NCBI RefSeq assembly: GCF_900155915.1 | Contig: NZ_FTPO01000003.1 | Location: 62,001-126,000 of the forward strand | Reading direction: 5' to 3' | DNA: 64,000 nt | DNA from: Microbacterium sp. RU33B | GTDB taxonomy: Bacteria > Actinomycetota > Actinomycetes > Actinomycetales > Microbacteriaceae | Shown here: positions 18,201 through 24,986 of the stretch, one piece after another | How positions within the stretch are numbered: the first letter of the stretch is position 1 | Layout: every line of letters begins with the position of its first letter | The notes under the pieces: model-generated | Told to the model about the DNA's origin: nothing | The model's database searches: none | The model's input: the letters and a program-made list of their open reading frames with translations, nothing else | Program-made: the position numbers and the translations under genes

Positions 18201-19760
18201 CGAGCTCGTGTGCCCGCCCCGCGGCGCCCGTGGCTCGACGAGCTGCCGACGGCGATCGATCTGCTGCAGCTGCGCAGCCGCACCGATGACAGGCTGCCGC
18301 TCGGCGTCGGCGACATCCCCGAACGTCAGGCCCAGGAGGTCGTGGCGTTCCAGCCCGATGTCGACGGCCATATGGCCGTCTTCGGCACGGGCGGCGCGGG
18401 CAAGTCCGTCGCACTGCGCTCGATCGCGGCGGCGGCTGCGCTCGCGGACGCCTCGGAGGTGTTCGTGTACGGGCTCGACTTCGGCGCCGGCGCGCTGCGC
18501 GCCCTCGATGAGCTGCCGGGTGTGGGCGCGATCGTCACCGGAGAGGACGACGAGCGCATCATGCGCCTGTTCCGGATGCTGCGCGGCGAGATCGATCGCC
18601 GGGCGAGGCTGTATGCGGATGCCCGGGCCACGAGCATCTCGGAGTTCCGCCTGACGCCCGGCAACGAGCGGGAGCCCCGCATCCTGCTGCTCATCGACAA
18701 CTTCGGCGCCTTCCGCGAGAACTGGGAGATCCCGGTCGGACGCAACGAGTGGTACCGCGTCTTCCAGGACGTCGTCGCGCTCGGCCGGCCGCTCGGCATC
18801 CACGTCGTGCTCACGAGCGACCGCTTCGCGTCGCTGTCCAGCGCGATCGCCTCGGGCATCCAGCGTCGCGTCGTGCTGCGCATGGCCGACGACACCGCGT
18901 ACGCGGCTCTCGACGTGCCGACCGACGTCCTGACGGAGGACTCTCCCGCCGGTCGCGCGATGGTGCAGGGCAGGGAGACCCAGCTCGGCATCCTCGGAGG
19001 CAGCTCCGCGGCGGCCGACCAGACGGCGGCGCTCTCGGCGCTGGCCGCGCGGCTGCGCGAGATCGGCGCGACGGCCGCCCCCGGCATCCCGGCTCTTCCC
19101 GCCGTCGTGCGCCTCGACTCGCTCCCGGCGACGCGCGACCACGGGATCGTCATCGGGCTCGCCGAGGAGACCCTCGAACCCGCCGCGATCATCCCCACCG
19201 GGGCGTTCGTCGTCGCGGGTCCTCCCGGAAGCGGCCGCTCCAACGCCCTCGCGGTCATCGCGGAGCGCGCGTTCGCGCTGCCGGGGCACGCCGTGTACTT
19301 CTTCGGACCGCGCCGATCGCCGCTGGCGGGCGATCCGCGGTTCGCCGCGACCGCGGGCTCGGCCGAGGAGGCCGCGGCCCTCGCGAAGATGCTGCTGTCG
19401 ATCGTGGCCGATCCGCAGAGCCAGAGTCGCTGCGTCGTGCTCATCGAGTCGATCGGCGACTACCTGCAGACCCCGGCCGACACCCCCTTGGTCGACATGG
19501 TGCGCCAGTTCAAGCGCGAGGAGCACTTCGTCGTCGCCGAGGCGGAGTCCTCGTCGTGGGTGTCGTCGTGGCCGCTGTTCGGCGAGTTCAAGAACGCGCG
19601 CCGCGGACTGCTGCTGCAGCCCGACCAGGCCGACGGCGACGTCATCCTCAAGACCAGCCTTCCGCGCGTCAAGCGCGGCGACTTCCCCGAGGGGCGCGGA
19701 GTCCTGGTCGGCGGCGGCAAGGCGGGCCGCGTGCAGGTCGCGCTGGCGACGACGCGCTGA
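15264..19760 (+). CDS. FHA-FtsK/SpoIIIE type VII secretion ATPase (EccC/EssC-like)
   Basis: At 1,498 aa this is the motor of the locus. GTG 15264 follows GAGGAG. Residues 1-95 look like a ubiquitin- or FHA-like first domain. Residues 105-190 are a clear FHA domain (IGRD at 125-128, LSKRH with Ser141 and His144, SANGVEID). Helices lie near 240-258 and 263-283, followed by the coupling domain. Three ATPase modules follow: module 1 has intact Walker A (TGSGKS, Lys722) and Walker B (LIIDEF, Asp822-Glu823); module 2 has GGAGKS (Lys1047) but IDNF (Asn1146); module 3 has GSGRS, with Arg1325 in place of Lys. An active first and worn later modules are usual in EccC/EssC. N-terminal FHA plus helices in one chain resembles the EssC (T7SSb) plan rather than mycobacterial EccCa/Cb. 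Confidence 0.9.
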   Translation: MHVKLTLFRDDGSSQDVVVTAEPTASVRDIAARVAAADPRRSYDPERRYTLQTASPVAPQWRLLPPDAVIGDEWLASGLSVALVDEADAADLLPHLHAGATATLTVLSGPQAGFSAVLGRGSHTIGRDPSSDVVLADPYLSKRHVRVDVGQSVEVVDLGSANGVEIDGELVARARVTGGLVILVGGTELLIEVEAHEAARRADQVGPVNFNRSPRVEERYNGRTFSVPEVPREAEDQPFPLLAMIAPVLLGGAMFALTGRPLTLLFIAMTPVMLVGAWITTRRRDKKKLGKQISRFDEGLAELAERLEGEKKIEQRLRVAEIPSSAEVLSAATQLSPLLWTRRPEHWNFLSLRLGTASMPSRNTIDDDQRGDLLFEFQERLDAVAEEHRLVDDVPIVVEFGESGAIGIAGEKEAAADVVASVLVQLTGLHSPAELIVTAALTPEWAATLDWLKWLPHATSPHSPFSGNHLAATEPAVAALLNDLEDLIAAREREVKRAREEARGAISAEGSALEAGAKVGQGAGGPSRAPRPLPAVVVVISDQASRDRGRIVDLSERGADVGVYPVWVARDATLLPAVCRTFVAVAPDPAQPPVVGLVRLGEALTAPVLDRVSRAEAEGFARSLSRVVDANVPVDDVSDLPQSVALVGLIDPELLSESDAVLERWRANDSITDRTPGQRVATRRRAGRLRATIGQTALGLMHLDLRTQGPHALVGGTTGSGKSEFLQAWVLGMAAEYGPDRVTFLFVDYKGGSAFAECVKLPHCVGLVTDLTPHLVRRALTSLRAELHHREALLHRKGAKDLLELEKRGDPDAPPALVLIIDEFAALVGEVPEFVDGVVDIAQRGRSLGIHLIMATQRPAGVIRDNLRANTNLRIALRMADESDSHDVIGEKDAAHFDPSIPGRAIAKTAPGRLERFQSGYAGGWSSTVAEPARVEVADMPFGIAAPWTAPSDDEAPVERDLGPTDQERLVGIVTEAARRARVPAPRRPWLDELPTAIDLLQLRSRTDDRLPLGVGDIPERQAQEVVAFQPDVDGHMAVFGTGGAGKSVALRSIAAAAALADASEVFVYGLDFGAGALRALDELPGVGAIVTGEDDERIMRLFRMLRGEIDRRARLYADARATSISEFRLTPGNEREPRILLLIDNFGAFRENWEIPVGRNEWYRVFQDVVALGRPLGIHVVLTSDRFASLSSAIASGIQRRVVLRMADDTAYAALDVPTDVLTEDSPAGRAMVQGRETQLGILGGSSAAADQTAALSALAARLREIGATAAPGIPALPAVVRLDSLPATRDHGIVIGLAEETLEPAAIIPTGAFVVAGPPGSGRSNALAVIAERAFALPGHAVYFFGPRRSPLAGDPRFAATAGSAEEAAALAKMLLSIVADPQSQSRCVVLIESIGDYLQTPADTPLVDMVRQFKREEHFVVAEAESSSWVSSWPLFGEFKNARRGLLLQPDQADGDVILKTSLPRVKRGDFPEGRGVLVGGGKAGRVQVALATTR

Positions 19761-19819
19761 GGCGGCGGTGTCCCCCGGAAAGGGGACATCGCCTGGTCGT
19801 ATCGCGACCGGAGGCTTGT

Positions 19820-19825
19820 TAGCCT
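19820..19825 (+). promoter_or_regulatory. putative -10 box upstream of the WXG100-like gene
   Basis: TAGCCT within TTGTTAGCCTGG fits TANNNT and mirrors the sequence before the kinase gene. Start of transcription would fall near 19832 with a leader of about 30 nt containing AAGGGG before the GTG at 19863. It would let the small secreted protein be made in excess of the ATPase. Confidence 0.45.
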
Positions 19826-19862
19826 GGGACCGCACTCGATCAGGACGACTAAGGGGTACATC

Positions 19863-20159
19863 GTGGCGAACATCAACGTGACGTACGGCGACATGACGGC
19901 GGCTGCGGGCCAGCTCGTCACCGGCAAGGGCATCCTCGAGGACAAGCTCAACGAGCTGCAGCGCCTCATCGGCGACCTCGTCGCGAGCGGCTTCGTGACC
20001 GACTCGGCCTCCGGCGCGTTCCACGAGTCGTACACGCAGTTCACGACCGGAGCCACCCAGACGATCGGCGGACTCCAGGGACTCTCCGACTTCCTCAACG
20101 CGGCGGCATCCGCCCTCGGCGACACCGACACGCAGCTCGCCAGCGCCATCCGCAGCTGA
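19863..20159 (+). CDS. WXG100/ESX-like secreted protein without the WXG turn
   Basis: At 98 aa this has the size and helix-turn-helix profile of WXG100 proteins: MANINVTYGDMTAAAGQL starts helix 1, the turn falls at about residues 41-51, and helix 2 runs to the end. In the turn the sequence is SGFVTDSASGAF, so the Trp-x-Gly signature is replaced by Phe and spaced differently. Phe for Trp in this turn does occur in actinobacterial homologues. It lies directly after the secretion ATPase, has its own promoter and is closed by a strong terminator, as expected of an abundant T7SS substrate. GTG 19863 is supported by AAGGGG upstream. Confidence 0.85.
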   Translation: MANINVTYGDMTAAAGQLVTGKGILEDKLNELQRLIGDLVASGFVTDSASGAFHESYTQFTTGATQTIGGLQGLSDFLNAAASALGDTDTQLASAIRS

Positions 20160-20168
20160 CGATCTGAA

Positions 20169-20203
20169 CGAAGGCCCCACCGGCTGCGCCGATGGGGCCT
20201 TCG
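20169..20203 (+). terminator. intrinsic-type terminator after the WXG100-like gene
   Basis: An 11-bp perfect stem (CGAAGGCCCCA and TGGGGCCTTCG) with a 13-nt loop starts 10 nt after the stop codon. There is no long T-run, as is common in actinobacteria. It ends 21 nt before the next start codon, so read-through or partial termination must supply the downstream genes. Confidence 0.75.
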
Positions 20204-20224
20204 CTCGTGCCGAAGGGGAGGGCC

Positions 20225-20548
20225 ATGGATCAGCTCATCGTCGACACTCTCGTGCTCGACGCCGCACGCATCGACGTGGATCGCATCCACTCGGAGTTCA
20301 CGGAGGCGACCGCGCGCACGGATCGGCTCGCGGATGCCGTGGGCCATGCGGCCCTCGCCGAGCGGGTGCAGGCGTTCGCCGACAACTGGGATCACCGTCG
20401 CAGCGAGCTCGCGGAGCAGCTGGCCGTCGTCCGCGACAACCTCGCCGTCATCGTCGACGGCTTCTCTCAGACCGACCAGGAGCTGGCCAAGGCGCTGACC
20501 GAGCAGGCCGACACCTACCCGCCCCGGATGGCGGCGGTGCCGGTATGA
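20225..20548 (+). CDS. small helical ESX-like partner protein
   Basis: This protein of about 107 aa starts at an ATG with AAGGGGAGGG directly upstream. It is predicted to be two or three helices with NWDHRRSEL (around residues 58-66) in the position of a WXG-type turn, then a long second helix. The length and the position between a WXG100-like gene and a putative effector suggest an Esx heterodimer partner or effector chaperone. No Pfam family can be named with certainty. Its stop overlaps the ATG of the next gene, so production is probably coupled to the effector, which favours a chaperone role. Confidence 0.7.
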   Translation: MDQLIVDTLVLDAARIDVDRIHSEFTEATARTDRLADAVGHAALAERVQAFADNWDHRRSELAEQLAVVRDNLAVIVDGFSQTDQELAKALTEQADTYPPRMAAVPV

Positions 20549-21846
20549 GCCGTCCCACGGACTGGAGCCCGGTCGGCTACGGATCCGATCCGGTGCCCGG
20601 TGACCCCGGTCGTGTCCTCACGATCGGACGGATGTACGTGGGAACGGCCGACGCGATCGACCGCGCCGCGAGCAACCTCACCCGTGCGCTGGGCGACGAG
20701 TTCGGCCGCGCCGAGTCGATCGACGCGATCCGCGGCCAGGCGGAGGAGGTCGCGCGCCGCATCGGCATGGCCGAGGAGCGGTACCGCGGGGTCGGGGACG
20801 CCATGATCGCCTACGCCGCGAAGCTCCAGGCGGCCCAGGCCGAGTCCGCGGCCGCGCTGAGCGACGCCGAGGCGGCCGAGGGCTCGCAGTCCACGGCGAA
20901 CTACTGGGTGCGGTACTACGAGGACAGGATCGCCGATCCGGCGACCCCTCCCGCGAACCTCCCCCACCTCCGCTCGCAGCTCTCGACGTGGGAGGCGAAG
21001 CAGTCCGCGGCCCAGGGCGGCGTGAGCTCCGCGATCGCCCGGGTCGCCACGGCCGTGACGACCCGCGACAGCGCCGCGGAGGTGGCGATCGCCGACGTCC
21101 GGCTCGTCGAGAACAGCGGAGACCTGAACGACGGCTTCTGGGACGACGTGTCGCAGTGGGTCGCGGAGCACAAGGACGTCCTCGACATCATCGGGAACAT
21201 CCTCAGCGGCCTCGCCGCGATCGCGGTCTTCGTCGCGCTGCTCGTGCCCGGGCTCAATCTCATCGCCCTGGCGATCATCACGGTCAACCTGGTCTACACC
21301 CTCGCCAACAGCGCCCTCCAAGCGGCGACGGGCAACATGACGACGGGCGAGGCGATCCTCTTGATCGGCATGGCCGCGCTGAACTTCGTCGGCGCCGGCG
21401 CGATCGTGAAGGTCGCGGCGACCGGCGCGAAGACCGCGACGGTCACCGCTCTCCGGGCGCTCCCGGGGGCGACCCGGGGCGGCTCCCATCGCCTGGTGCA
21501 GGCTGCGATGCGCAGCGCGACGACGACGACCATGCCGCAGAAGACGCTCCAGACGCTCCAGGTCGTCGGGGTCGACCCCCGGAGGTGGGCGCAGGTGCAC
21601 GCGCTGTCCACCCTCAAGCTCAACGGGGCGCTGGTCGCCCCGGCGGCCGCCGACACGGCGACCCGCGCCCTGGCCGCGGTCGCCGGAGTCAACGGCATCA
21701 CGACGATCGCCGGCATCGCGCTGAACGGCACGATGTCCGAAGCACTCCCGCAGGCGGTCCTGCCCTGGCGACTCTACGGCGATCCCGAGGTCGCGGGCAT
21801 GGGGTCGGGTGAGTCGGCCGTCGTGAGCCACTACGGCACCTGGTGA
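20545..21846 (+). CDS. putative type VII-secreted effector with N-terminal T7SS signal domain
   Basis: At 433 aa this opens WSPVGYGSDPVPGDPGRV, which matches the DPVPGDP signature of the actinobacterial putative T7SS secretion-signal domain. A helical, Ala/Glu-rich region (residues 30-190) resembles LXG or WXG-fusion targeting domains. Residues about 215-260 and 265-300 are strongly hydrophobic, and the rest is Ala/Thr-rich with no toxin motif I can name. It could be a membrane-active effector or a structural secreted protein. ATGA overlap with the small partner gene before it and a 1-nt overlap with the membrane protein after it suggest a chaperone-effector-immunity type cassette. Confidence 0.75.
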   Translation: MSRPTDWSPVGYGSDPVPGDPGRVLTIGRMYVGTADAIDRAASNLTRALGDEFGRAESIDAIRGQAEEVARRIGMAEERYRGVGDAMIAYAAKLQAAQAESAAALSDAEAAEGSQSTANYWVRYYEDRIADPATPPANLPHLRSQLSTWEAKQSAAQGGVSSAIARVATAVTTRDSAAEVAIADVRLVENSGDLNDGFWDDVSQWVAEHKDVLDIIGNILSGLAAIAVFVALLVPGLNLIALAIITVNLVYTLANSALQAATGNMTTGEAILLIGMAALNFVGAGAIVKVAATGAKTATVTALRALPGATRGGSHRLVQAAMRSATTTTMPQKTLQTLQVVGVDPRRWAQVHALSTLKLNGALVAPAAADTATRALAAVAGVNGITTIAGIALNGTMSEALPQAVLPWRLYGDPEVAGMGSGESAVVSHYGTW

Positions 21847-22520
21847 TGACCGCAGCGACGAAGGGCGAGACCGTCGGCAGGATCGCCGCATGGATCGTCG
21901 CCGTGGCATCCGTCCTCTCCACGGTCGCCCTGGTGCTCGTCCCCCTGGGCGGACAGCTCGCGGCGGCGATCGCGTGGACGCGCGCGCAGAAGGACGCGTG
22001 CCTGGAGGGTGCCGTCCCGTGCGCCATGAGCACCGTGCCGTTCGGCCCCTGGCTCGCCTGGTGGGCCGCGGGGTGGGCCGCCGTGATCCTCGTGGCCCTG
22101 CTCGTGTGCTGGTCGCCGCGGCGCTGGTGGACGCCGAGAGGCGACGTCACCCCGTTGCGCCCCGGGGTCTTCTCCACGCCCGAGTGGTTCCGGATGCACG
22201 CCGGCGCGGGGTTCCTGATCATCCTCCTCGGCTTCGCCGTCACGGCCGGTCGGTACAGCGACATGCCGGTGTGGGGGTACGGGTGGGGGAGCGCCATCGC
22301 CCTGGTGACCGCCGTGCTCGCCACGGTGTGCATCCGCTCCACCGCGGATCGCCTCGACGAGCGGACGCGCGCAGGACTCGCCCGCGGCTACGCCTTCTGG
22401 CTCTTCCCGTCGGAGGTCCGGCTCCGCGCCAGAGCGCGCGCACCGCACGACGGTGCCGCGGGCCCTCGGGCCCCCGGACCCCGTGCGGCGGCACGCCGAC
22501 GGGAGCGCGGTCGTGGCTGA
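21846..22520 (+). CDS. four-helix membrane protein, unknown function
   Basis: This protein of about 224 aa has helices near residues 10-40, 65-88, 120-142 and 148-170 and a basic, low-complexity C-terminus (residues 195-224, RARARAPHDG onward) that lies over the next gene's start. ATG 21846 overlaps the effector stop; GTG 21843 is also in frame. No family is recognised. Placed immediately after a putative effector, it could be a membrane immunity protein or an accessory component; the sequence itself does not decide. Two Cys (about residues 51 and 59) lie in the loop between helices 1 and 2 and could pair if that loop is outside. Confidence 0.75.
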   Translation: MTAATKGETVGRIAAWIVAVASVLSTVALVLVPLGGQLAAAIAWTRAQKDACLEGAVPCAMSTVPFGPWLAWWAAGWAAVILVALLVCWSPRRWWTPRGDVTPLRPGVFSTPEWFRMHAGAGFLIILLGFAVTAGRYSDMPVWGYGWGSAIALVTAVLATVCIRSTADRLDERTRAGLARGYAFWLFPSEVRLRARARAPHDGAAGPRAPGPRAAARRRERGRG

Positions 22521-23172
22521 GCTGCGCGGGCTTCCCTCCCTCGCGGTGCTGCTGCCCGAGGGATGGGTGCGGTTCCGTTTCGACGACACCGTCGACGCTC
22601 AGGTCGACGGCGCCGTCGCGGTCATCCTGAGCGGCGTGGAGACCGGCCGCCGGGATCTCGCACGCGTCCAGCTGCGCCGGTTGCTCGCCGACATGGTCGC
22701 GCGGGCGAGGGGGAACGCGTACGAGCTGTGGATGCCGATCGCGCCGACGGGTGGCGTCACGATCCCGGTCACGATGACGGTCGCGCCCTCGCCGGCGGTG
22801 CTCGACCCCGCACGGCCGGCGGGCGATCACCTGACGGCCTTCGCGGCATCCGCCCCCGATGCGCGCTTCATCGACGTCGGTGGGCGCCCTGCGGTCCGCA
22901 TCGCTGCCGATGTCGCCGGCGCCCGGAATGCGGCGGGCGAATGGACCGAGATGCCCCGACGGCGGATCACGACGCTGGTGAGCCCCGCCGAGGACGGCGA
23001 GTGGCTCGTGTTCTTCGCGGAGATCGTCGTGCCGCAGGACGGCGCCGCCGAGATCGTCGCGGCATGCGAGTTCTTCGTCGACGCCTTCCTCACCACGGTT
23101 CGCTTCCCCCCGGGACGGGGCGGGCCCTCCGGCGCCGACGACCACAGGGGGCGGGCATCCGATGACCGATGA
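22513..23172 (+). CDS. conserved-looking unknown protein, first of a related pair
   Basis: This protein of about 219 aa starts at GTG 22513, with GGGAG about 9 nt upstream and an 8-nt overlap with the preceding gene. It has no membrane segment. The chain alternates short strands and helices and contains LPEGWVRFRF near residue 15. The next gene has a similar opening (YPEGWIGIPRF), so the two are probably distant paralogues. A [LY]PEGW start followed by an alpha/beta domain recalls the Mog1/PsbP-like (LpqN) fold, but this is a guess. Being at the end of the secretion locus, it may be an accessory or immunity protein. Confidence 0.7.
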   Translation: MAELRGLPSLAVLLPEGWVRFRFDDTVDAQVDGAVAVILSGVETGRRDLARVQLRRLLADMVARARGNAYELWMPIAPTGGVTIPVTMTVAPSPAVLDPARPAGDHLTAFAASAPDARFIDVGGRPAVRIAADVAGARNAAGEWTEMPRRRITTLVSPAEDGEWLVFFAEIVVPQDGAAEIVAACEFFVDAFLTTVRFPPGRGGPSGADDHRGRASDDR

Positions 23173-23752
23173 GCGGTACCGCATCGAGTATCCGGAGGGG
23201 TGGATCGGAATCCCCCGCTTCGGCGCAGGCGAGATGTTCGCCGACGCCGAGGCGTGGGCGGCGGCGCTCGCCGCAGAGCTGACCGACGACCTCGGGCTCT
23301 TCACGCGGCGCGGTCAGCGCCGTACGGCGCTCGCCGACACGTTCGCGTTCGTCGCGCGCGAACTCGAGGCGGGTGGGGCGGATGGGGGCTACATCTGGCT
23401 CGAGACGCTCGACGGACCGCTGTTCTTCGTCGCGGTGCAGGGTCTGGTCCGCAGCGACATCGGCGATGCGAGCGCGCGCGAGCTGGCCGGCGCGGACGGC
23501 TCGGGGGACTACGTGCCGCCGATCGTCCAGGAGATCGAAGCCGACGCCGGCGACCGAGGCGTCTACGTCGAGCGGCACTCTCCGCTGGATGCCGATCAGC
23601 CCCTCGCGCAGGTCGTGAGCGGAAGCTACGCGTTCGAATCGCCCGAGGGCGTCGTCCTGATGCAGATGTCCACCCTCGACATGGCCGGGTACGAGCGCTT
23701 CCGGCCCCGCTACGAGGAGTTCGCCCGCACGTTCGCATGGGACCGCGGCTGA
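23162..23752 (+). CDS. unknown protein, second of a related pair
   Basis: This 196-aa protein starts at an ATG overlapping the previous stop by 11 nt. It begins MTDERYRIEYPEGWIGIPRF, resembling the start of its neighbour, and is acidic, soluble and alpha/beta in character, ending EEFARTFAWDRG. No catalytic motif or signal peptide is seen. It is the last gene of the secretion-linked run and is followed by a hairpin at 23767-23790. Function unknown; conservation of this pair next to the ATPase in other genomes would tell whether it belongs to the apparatus. Confidence 0.72.
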   Translation: MTDERYRIEYPEGWIGIPRFGAGEMFADAEAWAAALAAELTDDLGLFTRRGQRRTALADTFAFVARELEAGGADGGYIWLETLDGPLFFVAVQGLVRSDIGDASARELAGADGSGDYVPPIVQEIEADAGDRGVYVERHSPLDADQPLAQVVSGSYAFESPEGVVLMQMSTLDMAGYERFRPRYEEFARTFAWDRG

Positions 23753-23766
23753 CCCGCGGCAGCACC

Positions 23767-23790
23767 CGGACGCGCGTTTGCCCGCGTCCG
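23767..23790 (+). terminator. hairpin closing the secretion-linked operon
   Basis: A perfect 8-bp stem CGGACGCG / CGCGTCCG encloses an 8-nt loop. The loop contains the first bases of the -35 box of the rpsL promoter, so the terminator and the next promoter physically overlap. Confidence 0.6.
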
Positions 23791-23806
23791 TAATACCGCG
23801 TATCAT
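23778..23806 (+). promoter_or_regulatory. str operon promoter
   Basis: -35 TTGCCC (23778-23783), a 17-bp spacer and -10 TATCAT (23801-23806) form a good housekeeping-sigma promoter. It drives rpsL-rpsG-fusA and perhaps tuf. Confidence 0.7.
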
Positions 23807-23812
23807 TGGGCG

Positions 23813-24035
23813 GGTGTGCGCTCACGCGCGCCGTCCCGCGTGCCTCGGCATCCGGTGGGGCGTGGGGCCACACACAGGGATCGTCCTGCGAACAGGCCGC
23901 CCCCACGGCATATCCACCACACAATCGCGTCGGTCTTCCGCCGCGCCGGTGGATCTGTGGTGAAAACACCATCGCTGTCACCGTGCAGCACCTGCGCCAC
24001 GTCTCTGACACCGCGCAGCATGAGAAGGAGAGAAC
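23813..24035 (+). other. long leader of the str operon
   Basis: About 220 nt separate the predicted start of transcription from rpsL. No convincing ORF is present. It is G+C-rich at the 5' end, with self-complementary GCGC-rich segments, and closes with AAGGAG before the GTG at 24036. A regulatory role is plausible but not shown. Confidence 0.4.
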
Positions 24036-24404
24036 GTGCCAACCATTCAGCAGTTGGTTCGCAAGGGTCGCTCGCCCAAGGTCACCAAGACCAAGGCGCC
24101 GGCGCTCAAGTCGAACCCGCAGCAGGCCGGGGTCTGCACCCGCGTCTACACGACCACGCCCAAGAAGCCGAACTCGGCGATGCGCAAGGTCGCCCGTGTC
24201 AAGCTCCGCAACGGCACCGAGGTCACCGCCTACATCCCCGGTGAGGGACACAACCTGCAGGAGCACTCGCTCGTGCTCGTCCGCGGTGGTCGTGTGAAGG
24301 ACCTCCCGGGTGTCCGCTACAAGATCGTCCGCGGCGCGCTCGACACGCAGGCCGTCAAGAACCGCAAGCAGGCTCGCAGCCGCTACGGCGCGAAGAAGGG
24401 CTGA
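24036..24404 (+). CDS. rpsL: 30S ribosomal protein S12
   Basis: At 122 aa this has standard length. S12 sits at the decoding centre. The [12 protein letters not shown] and [12 protein letters not shown] segments are intact. Lys43 and Lys88 (the positions of streptomycin-resistance changes in other bacteria) are wild type, and Asp89, the usual methylthiolation site, is present. GTG start with AAGGAG 7 nt upstream. First gene of the str operon, 5 nt before rpsG. Confidence 0.98.
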   Translation: MPTIQQLVRKGRSPKVTKTKAPALKSNPQQAGVCTRVYTTTPKKPNSAMRKVARVKLRNGTEVTAYIPGEGHNLQEHSLVLVRGGRVKDLPGVRYKIVRGALDTQAVKNRKQARSRYGAKKG

Positions 24405-24409
24405 GGACC

Positions 24410-24880
24410 ATGCCTCGTAAAGGACCCGCACCCAAGCGCCCCGTCGTCAACGACCCGGTATACGGCGCACCCATCGTCACGTCGCTCGTGAACAAGATCC
24501 TCGTCGACGGCAAGAAGTCGCTCGCCGAGTCGATCGTGTACGGCGCCCTCCGCGGCGTCGAGGGAAAGAACGGCCAGGACGCCGTCGCGACGCTCAAGAA
24601 GGCGCTCGACAACGTGCGCCCGACCCTCGAGGTCAAGTCCCGCCGCGTCGGTGGCTCGACCTACCAGGTGCCGGTCGAGGTCAAGCCTCACCGCGCCAAC
24701 ACGCTCGCCCTCCGCTGGCTCGTGAGCTACGCCAAGGGCCGTCGTGAGAAGACCATGACCGAGCGCCTCCAGAACGAGATCCTGGATGCCTCGAACGGCC
24801 TGGGTGCCGCGGTCAAGCGCCGCGAAGACACCCACAAGATGGCCGAGTCGAACCGCGCCTTCGCGCACTACCGCTGGTAA
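24410..24880 (+). CDS. rpsG: 30S ribosomal protein S7
   Basis: At 156 aa this is the primary 16S rRNA binder of the 30S head. It starts [12 protein letters not shown], contains [13 protein letters not shown] and ends FAHYRW, all typical of actinobacterial S7. It lies 5 nt after rpsL. In enterobacteria S7 represses its own operon; here no such site was identified. A dispersed inverted repeat fills the gap to fusA. Confidence 0.98.
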   Translation: MPRKGPAPKRPVVNDPVYGAPIVTSLVNKILVDGKKSLAESIVYGALRGVEGKNGQDAVATLKKALDNVRPTLEVKSRRVGGSTYQVPVEVKPHRANTLALRWLVSYAKGRREKTMTERLQNEILDASNGLGAAVKRREDTHKMAESNRAFAHYRW

Positions 24881-24886
24881 ACCCCC

Positions 24887-24937
24887 CGACAGGCTCGGGG
24901 GCCGGCGGCTCGCCCCGTCCGATCCCCGAGCCTGTCG
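24887..24937. repeat. intergenic inverted repeat (CGACAGGCTC family)
   Basis: Arms CGACAGGCTCGGGG (24887-24900) and CCCCGAGCCTGTCG (24924-24937) are perfect 14-bp complements around a GC-rich 23-nt loop. A second member with the same AGGCTC/GAGCCT core lies at 48755-48794. It falls between rpsG and fusA without breaking either gene and could act as an attenuating hairpin. Confidence 0.75.
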
Positions 24938-24986
24938 AAGGGCCCGCGCCCCACGACACTCGAAACCACACGTAAGGAAGCATCCC

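Noticed and set aside
15042..20180. Very long open frame (over 1,700 codons) on the minus strand opposite the secretion ATPase
   Set aside because: High GC content leaves few stops in the antisense frame. The translation is Arg/Gly/Ala/Asp-rich low complexity with no domain, while the + strand has intact FHA and ATPase motifs.
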